Assembly: GCA_963669155.1 (NCBI GenBank)
Contig: OZ022584.1
Span: 19,402,114 to 19,466,113, forward strand
Reading direction: 5' to 3'
DNA: 64,000 bases
From: Arbacia lixula
Taxonomy: Eukaryota > Echinodermata > Echinoidea > Arbacioida > Arbaciidae
The first letter of the stretch is position 1. Every line of letters starts with the position of its first letter. The notes beneath the pieces are model-generated. The model saw only the letters and a program-made list of their open reading frames with translations, ran no database searches and had not been told where the DNA came from. A program made the translations under genes and the position numbers. Positions 58,430-64,000 of the stretch are shown here, one piece after another.

Positions 58430-61400
58430 GGGTGCAGTGATTGAGTGGAGTTGGTGAATCAGAGGTGGGGAAGGGACGGGCGAGGGTGGAGGTAGGGTGT
58501 ATAAGGGGAATGTATTAAGAAGACAGAGATGGGCTGAAGAGAGATCAGGCAAACCGAAAGATATGTATGCTCTGGCAAGCAAACTAATGTATATCTGTGG
58601 ATATCTCATACTTTTCTTACAGTTGAAATAATGACAACATTTTCTAATGATGCAATCAAAATCAAACTTTGATATCTCTATTCATTGGAGACCTGCTCCA
58701 CAATAATCATTTGTTTTTCTTCAAATTAATAAAAGGCAAATATAGTTAACATCAATTATTCAGAATGATGGATTTCAAACAAAAAATGTACACGTATGAG
58801 TAACATATCTAGAATTTTTATCGGCATGTCTTGTGAAGTTGATGCGACTCGAATTGAAGGAATGAAGAAAAAAATAAAAAAACAGAACTTTGTGGAGTGA
58901 CAATACATGATGTACACTTTTATTTTGTTCACAACATTTTTGTTCCAACCTCATGATTTGATTGATCAGTGTAACTGGAGCCTGATGGATGTGTTTAAAA
59001 TTCATTTTCCAGTATTGTTTTCAAACATGATTCTGGCAGATTTGCTACTTTTTAAAACACACCCATGTTTAAAAAACGCACTGAGGGGTGCATTACCTAG
59101 GAAATGCACATACCAGTAAACAAAAAAATTGCTGAAACCACTGGTACAAGAAATTCTTTTTTTAAAATAGATAACAAGTGAGATGGGGCAAAGCATACAT
59201 GGCCAACGTATTTTTATCTACAAAAGTAGAAACAATTACTTTGCCTCTGACATGTTATATAACGCTGTGTTACAAATTTGGCAGTTCAACACCAAATATG
59301 GAATGTGTGCATATTTAACAGTTTGTAACATCCGTGGGTATATGACGCAACCCGGTTCAGTATTGTCTTGTTAACAGCAGCTGTCAACAACAGCAACAGC
59401 AACAATTAAAGTGGCAGTATTGTTCTTGCATCAAAGAGAAGTGTATCATGTTTTTAATCATCTTTGACACAATGAATAAGTGTTAATTATAACAAGTGCA
59501 TGGCATAGTAAACTTGATGAGACCTTCATCCGATAACAATGATGGGACTCCGTTGCACTGTATAGTAATCGTGTGTGAACTGGTCTATACCTATTTGCAA
59601 CATCTTGCCTGAATATACTGCAATACCTTCTGCTACCATGTTCCAATTTGTTTCAGAACTTAACTAAAGCATAAATAAACTAGTGTGTTCCTGCACCATT
59701 TCAAACTTAACAAGTGTTACACATACATGAAAATAGCTGTAAGTTCTCAAAATTATATTAGAGTACCAAAGTGTGATGTCATATGAGCATGTTGTCAAGA
59801 CAACTGGTTCTAAACTATGAGGGTAGAGCAAAAACCTGTGATCATAACAGTGAGCCTCATGTAATAGTGCCTGACACTAGCCCGCTAGAAAATGTCGGAG
59901 CAGTGAAACTCTCACTTGGGTCATGCTGTTTAGAACCAGAAACCTGAATAATAATGTTTGAGTGACACCATTTTGGTACTCCAAAGGGCAAATACTACTA
60001 TACTAAAACTATGCATGAAATCTGCATAAATAAACTTAATTTGCTGTATAAATATGATATCCTAAATGCAAAAACCAATTTTGAATTGCAATCATATAAT
60101 TTCTTGTATATGCATTTTCTGCGTTTCCACATGAAGCCGATACAAATATGAATACAAAAATATACAGACTATGATACCAATATCAAATGAAAATATCCAA
60201 TGTGCATCTATCCTTGATCTCTCTTAATCTGACAATGGGGAGTTGCTTTACAATAATTTCATGCAACACAATCTATGAGCTGAATAAAATGAAGTAATGT
60301 TGACCAAAGAGACTATTATCTTTGAACAAAATTGAATTAAAATCATTCATTTAATCATATAGTGTAAAAAATAGCATTTCCAAGAATACAGATAGAAATT
60401 TCAAGTTCAACTATAATCACATTTTTAATCACATTAAAACAAATCTTGAAGCATCAGCCAACACCTAGAATGCATCTACATACATAGTTTATATCTAAAT
60501 GTAATATATCCAGAGTGCAACATTAATGTAACAAGAGTTAACTTCATTCTGAAAACCATAATGAAGCTTGAGAACAGATCTTTGCATGCAATATATTGGG
60601 ATGCTATTAATAAATCTATCCACCTTGCAACAGGGAAAAGAAACAATTTTCTAAACAATTCAGAGGAATGATTGATATTTAAAGTGCATGATTTTTTATG
60701 CAAATTTATTACTTTGATCATTGATTCAATTTTGATCCTTCATGTTTTCTTCAGCTGAAAATATTCCAGTTGTTTCACTTTTTATCAGTCTCCTGAATCA
60801 GACTGAACTTATTGTATACAACCTGTAATGTCCCCATCCTACAACTTCAACATCCAAAACCGGATTGTGGGAAATTATGCTAAACAGACCTATCTCTGTG
60901 ACTTAGATGCAAGTTGAGTAAAAATGGATTCTGTGTGCATTAATGACAGAGGATATGGAACTAGATCAAATTGCAACAAAGAAATAATAATAATCTACTG
61001 TATCCTGATTGGAATATTCACACAGAGGCGCTATGAGGCACACTGATATTCAATAAAATGTCTCGTGTTTAGAAGAATAAGCTGCAAGATGTGGTAACCC
61101 ATGGTGATAGATATTATATACATCTGGAAGTCATAGTGATGTGATGAAAGGAAACTTCCTTTTAAGTTTTCCAAGACACATTCACTTTATATCATCTCTC
61201 CTGTAATATTCACAATTTCACCCATTTTCCCATCTTGTTTTGCTAAGTGAATAACTTCCCTATTTCTAAATATTAAGAATAAATTATACATAAGGGATAA
61301 CAATCATTAAGAACATAATTTCTAAAGCAATGACCTTTCATAAATAAATAATCTTACATTTCTACAGTAAATTCTATGCGCAAACTCTTCATGGCAACAT

Positions 61401-61590
61401 ACTCTAGACATACATTAACACCATTGCGGGATTGTGGCAAGTTAGGTAGTATAAAATGTGACACTAATATCAAATAATATAAAATTAAACATTAATCAAA
61501 CAGAAATGGTTCAGGCTATAAATGAGTAACAGATACCAAGAAGTGCTTTAATAGAGTAGGTTATTCTTCTCCTAGTCCAATAAATCAATA
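58430..61590. other. AT-rich region, possibly 3' UTR of the minus-strand gene
   Basis: No coding frames of note and few recognisable repeats. If the terminal exon at 62708 is real, part of this may be its 3' UTR on the minus strand; that is inference only. Confidence 0.3.
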
Positions 61591-62185
61591 ACTGTAAAAC
61601 CAGTAATTTTCGGGCGAGTAAATTTTCGAGACACAGCACACCGAGAATATATTCGCGGAATGTTATTTTCACAGCTAAGAAATACTTGGCACAATAAAAG
61701 AATCCCTCCTATGCATGAAAATCAAAATCAAGCCCTGAACAAAGTACTATCATGACCATTTAATGGCACAAAAAGCCGTTGACTGTGCAATGGGTCACAA
61801 CATGTAACACGCACACGAGTTGAATGTCAACACTATACTGCCCTACTTTGACAAAAGGAAGCAGGTGACAAATCACTCAAATTTGAGTTATTGGTACTCG
61901 TAGAGCAAATTTGGAGAAGAAATAGTCATCTCGCTGCGAGGCATTCAATCTAACATTGATGTAGTGTTGCACTGATATCAATGAAGTGACAAATACATTT
62001 TGCTTATTTGCAAGAAAAGTATCTTTTGTTAGTTGCTTCCTTTTGTCAATTTAGGGCAGTATAGTAGAATAGACTTGTGCATCTAGCCTGCTAAAAGAGA
62101 AGGATGGTTTAAAATATTTGGTAACATTAAATTTGTGCTTGCTCTGAGTCGCGGAAAAAAGCGTGAAAATTACCGGTTTTACAGT
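61591..62185. mobile_element. TIR element (ACTGTAAAACCRGTAATTTTCG) with an inner inverted repeat
   Basis: Outer ends actgtaaaaccagtaatttt and aaaattaccggttttacagt are inverted copies. Inside, ctatactgccctactttgac plus aaaaggaagc at about 61830-61862 is mirrored by gcttccttttgtcaatttag plus ggcagtatag at 62034-62063. 595 bp without coding capacity. Confidence 0.75.
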
Positions 62186-62707
62186 AGGACAGAGACAGAT
62201 GATCATTTCTGAACAAAATCTTCCATCCAATGACATGTATGTAGCAATTCTCTGTCTATAAGTTCATACACAGAATATAGCTTAGCAGCTCCACTAGCTC
62301 CACATACTATACACGCCACATAATACATGTATTACTTATCAAAAGTCATAACTAGCATTATAGACCTGCTTAGAATGTTATATCTGCCAGCTATTTGTGC
62401 ATTTTTTTTAATACCAGCTCCCGTTCATCTCAGTCTTTTTTTTATACAAAATGATTAAATGTCATCACTCTACACACATTCTATGCGCCATTTATATTTT
62501 CTCTCTTTAAAAAATGAAAAACTCACATTAGGTAAACACATTCATAGTTAAAAGTTTCTTTCCATAGACTTTTCCTCTGTAAACATTTTCTTATCTCACA
62601 ACTTTTTTTTCCCATTCTTTCAAGCTAGACATGGACTTTTTTCTGGGCTACATGATAATGATAGATTGACAGAATTTTATGTAAATATCAATACTGGGCG
62701 GAATCGA

Positions 62708-62811
62708 TCAATCGTGAGTGTCTCGATCGCTTTCTTCCTCCGAGCTGTCTTCAGCTTCCAGCCCCATATTGGTGATGCCTTCTTTCAGCATGGGTCTGCC
62801 TTGGTCCTTCC
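62708..62811 (-). CDS. Probable terminal coding exon of an unidentified minus-strand gene
   Basis: On the minus strand, a very long CT tract ends in TGACTACAG, a strong acceptor, at 62812. The exon begins with two bases of a split codon, then encodes about 34 residues: a mixed part ([17 protein letters not shown]) and an acidic, Ser-rich C-terminus ([16 protein letters not shown]) ending TGA at 62710-62708. The acidic serines look like casein kinase 2 sites. I do not recognise the protein. GC content and codon-like composition differ from the AT-rich surroundings. Upstream exons would lie beyond the right edge. It could also be chance, but acceptor, open frame and composition agree. Confidence 0.5.
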
Positions 62812-62815
62812 CTGT

Positions 62816-62817
<2 letters not shown>

Positions 62818-62880
<63 letters not shown>

Positions 62881-62894
62881 GAGAGAGAAAGAGA

Positions 62895-62930
<36 letters not shown>
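62818..62930. repeat. (GA)n microsatellite
   Basis: GA repeats with GGGA and AAAGA variants. On the minus strand this is the pyrimidine tract before the putative exon. It is flanked by two copies of GCTTTCTTCCTCCGAGCTGT. Confidence 0.95.
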
Positions 62931-62934
<4 letters not shown>

Positions 62935-62999
62935 TTAGGTACATGAGGGGCTCAAATGCTTTCTTCCTCCGAGCTGTTTTAGAGGCAATAATTTAAATT

Positions 63000-64000
63000 A
63001 TCTGTTCCTTTCTATTTACCTTAACTTAGAAATGCAAAGAATATGCATGAAGGAATGTTCCAATGTACATCAAGACCTGTCACAAATTAGAATGAAATTC
63101 AGCCTTCAGTACTCGCAATCTTTGATGATGTGAATAAAAACTCTTCCATGACAGAACATTCTAGTAGGTAAATTACTGAACAGCACACTCTTTCTATCCA
63201 CAAACTTGAGTGGCAACAAGCTACTAACTGGTCTGCTGCCCTCTCTAGTTCTATACAAGCCAGCCCCATCCCCGTATCTTCAGTCTGTCTGCTACAACTT
63301 TCCATCAGCAAACTCTAATTGGGTAAGTATGCAGCAAGTCTGTCTGTACCTCTACATGTGTATTTGTTAGGGAATGTTTACACGGAGATGGCTCAGAAGT
63401 GATGCTCCCTCCAAGCAGTTGTATCACTGCTGTTCTACTTCCTTCCTTTGACCTTTCTCTATCCCTATCCCTTTCTCCTTCTCGAAAATGAAAGCAAATT
63501 AGTAATGCTGACTTGCTGATGCTGATCTGTAATGCTTTTTGTTCTTTACTGTTTATCCATACTTGCCCCATTCTGCTTGTGAATGTTTCAATTTGTGTTT
63601 CTCCTGAAGATCTGCAATACATGCACTTAAAGCTTATGCTTCCACTGTATCTCTTTTGTATCTCATGTCATATACGTATGACATGAAATACATACATGTA
63701 TGTATACATACATATATACAAACATATATACAACTCAATTCTCTTTGCATACATAATTATGTACATATTTAATTATTTATTTTGATGCACAGTGTTATTC
63801 CTTAGGAATTTATTGCACTGATGTAAATTATATTTAATATGTTGGAATTGAAGTATTTAAATCCGAGGAACCAATAAATACAATAAAATAAATTAAAAAA
63901 AGATAAAAAAAAAATACTCACATAATTTCCATATTAAACTCAAATACTGTTAACTTTTTAAATCTGATATGAATATGGACACAAATTATGCTTATGTTTA
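63000..64000. other. Right edge: no supported feature
   Basis: Presumed intron of the minus-strand gene if the exon at 62708 is real. The last 350 bp are very AT-rich with TACATACATGTATG-type palindromic words. Confidence 0.3.

Noticed and set aside
63305-63622. 105-codon minus-strand frame near the right edge
   Set aside because: Could be exonic in the minus-strand gene, but I found no convincing acceptor and donor pair and recognise no domain.

Overview
This is a eukaryotic, intron-rich, AT-rich chromosomal window, almost certainly from a marine invertebrate deuterostome and most likely a sea urchin. The basis is the invertebrate-type Slit C-terminus (one EGF after laminin G), a tRNA-derived SINE of a style I associate with echinoids, very frequent ACATGTA and TAGGCCTA words, and dense short palindromic elements. 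The species assignment is inference.

Layout. (1) 1-1871: the last two coding exons of a slit gene on +, with a laminin G tail, one EGF and a C-terminal cystine knot, followed by a probable long 3' UTR to about 4-6 kb. (2) 6.2-9.9 kb: a decayed terminal-inverted-repeat element, a 5'-truncated L2/CR1-type LINE with reverse transcriptase, and a second decayed repeat. (3) 10.3-22.5 kb: a complete shugoshin gene on +, one non-coding first exon plus six coding exons. The joined exons give 2928 nt, an open frame of 975 codons with every splice phase agreeing. Its introns carry tandem repeats, a pogo/Tigger-like element and A(n)T(n) palindrome repeats. (4) 24-48 kb: no gene recognised. The region is full of foldback elements, a 65-bp tandem array, a tandem-repeat-core element, a second Tigger-like element, an RTE-type LINE relic and microsatellites. 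(5) 48.76-48.97 kb: the complete coding region of a G protein gamma subunit on +, directly downstream of a minisatellite. (6) 50-62 kb: further foldback elements and featureless AT-rich DNA. (7) 62.7-62.8 kb: a probable terminal coding exon of an unidentified minus-strand gene that enters from beyond the right edge.

The three identified genes have no obvious functional link: Slit is a secreted axon guidance ligand, shugoshin protects centromeric cohesion and G-gamma belongs to the heterotrimeric G protein. Their proximity looks incidental. The most striking non-genic feature is the number of distinct near-perfect inverted-repeat families, several present two to four times within 64 kb. No new protein system was recognised. 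The best leads are the mitotic-type promoter architecture at shugoshin, the paired foldback families, the unusual repeat arrays and the single-exon G-gamma coding region.
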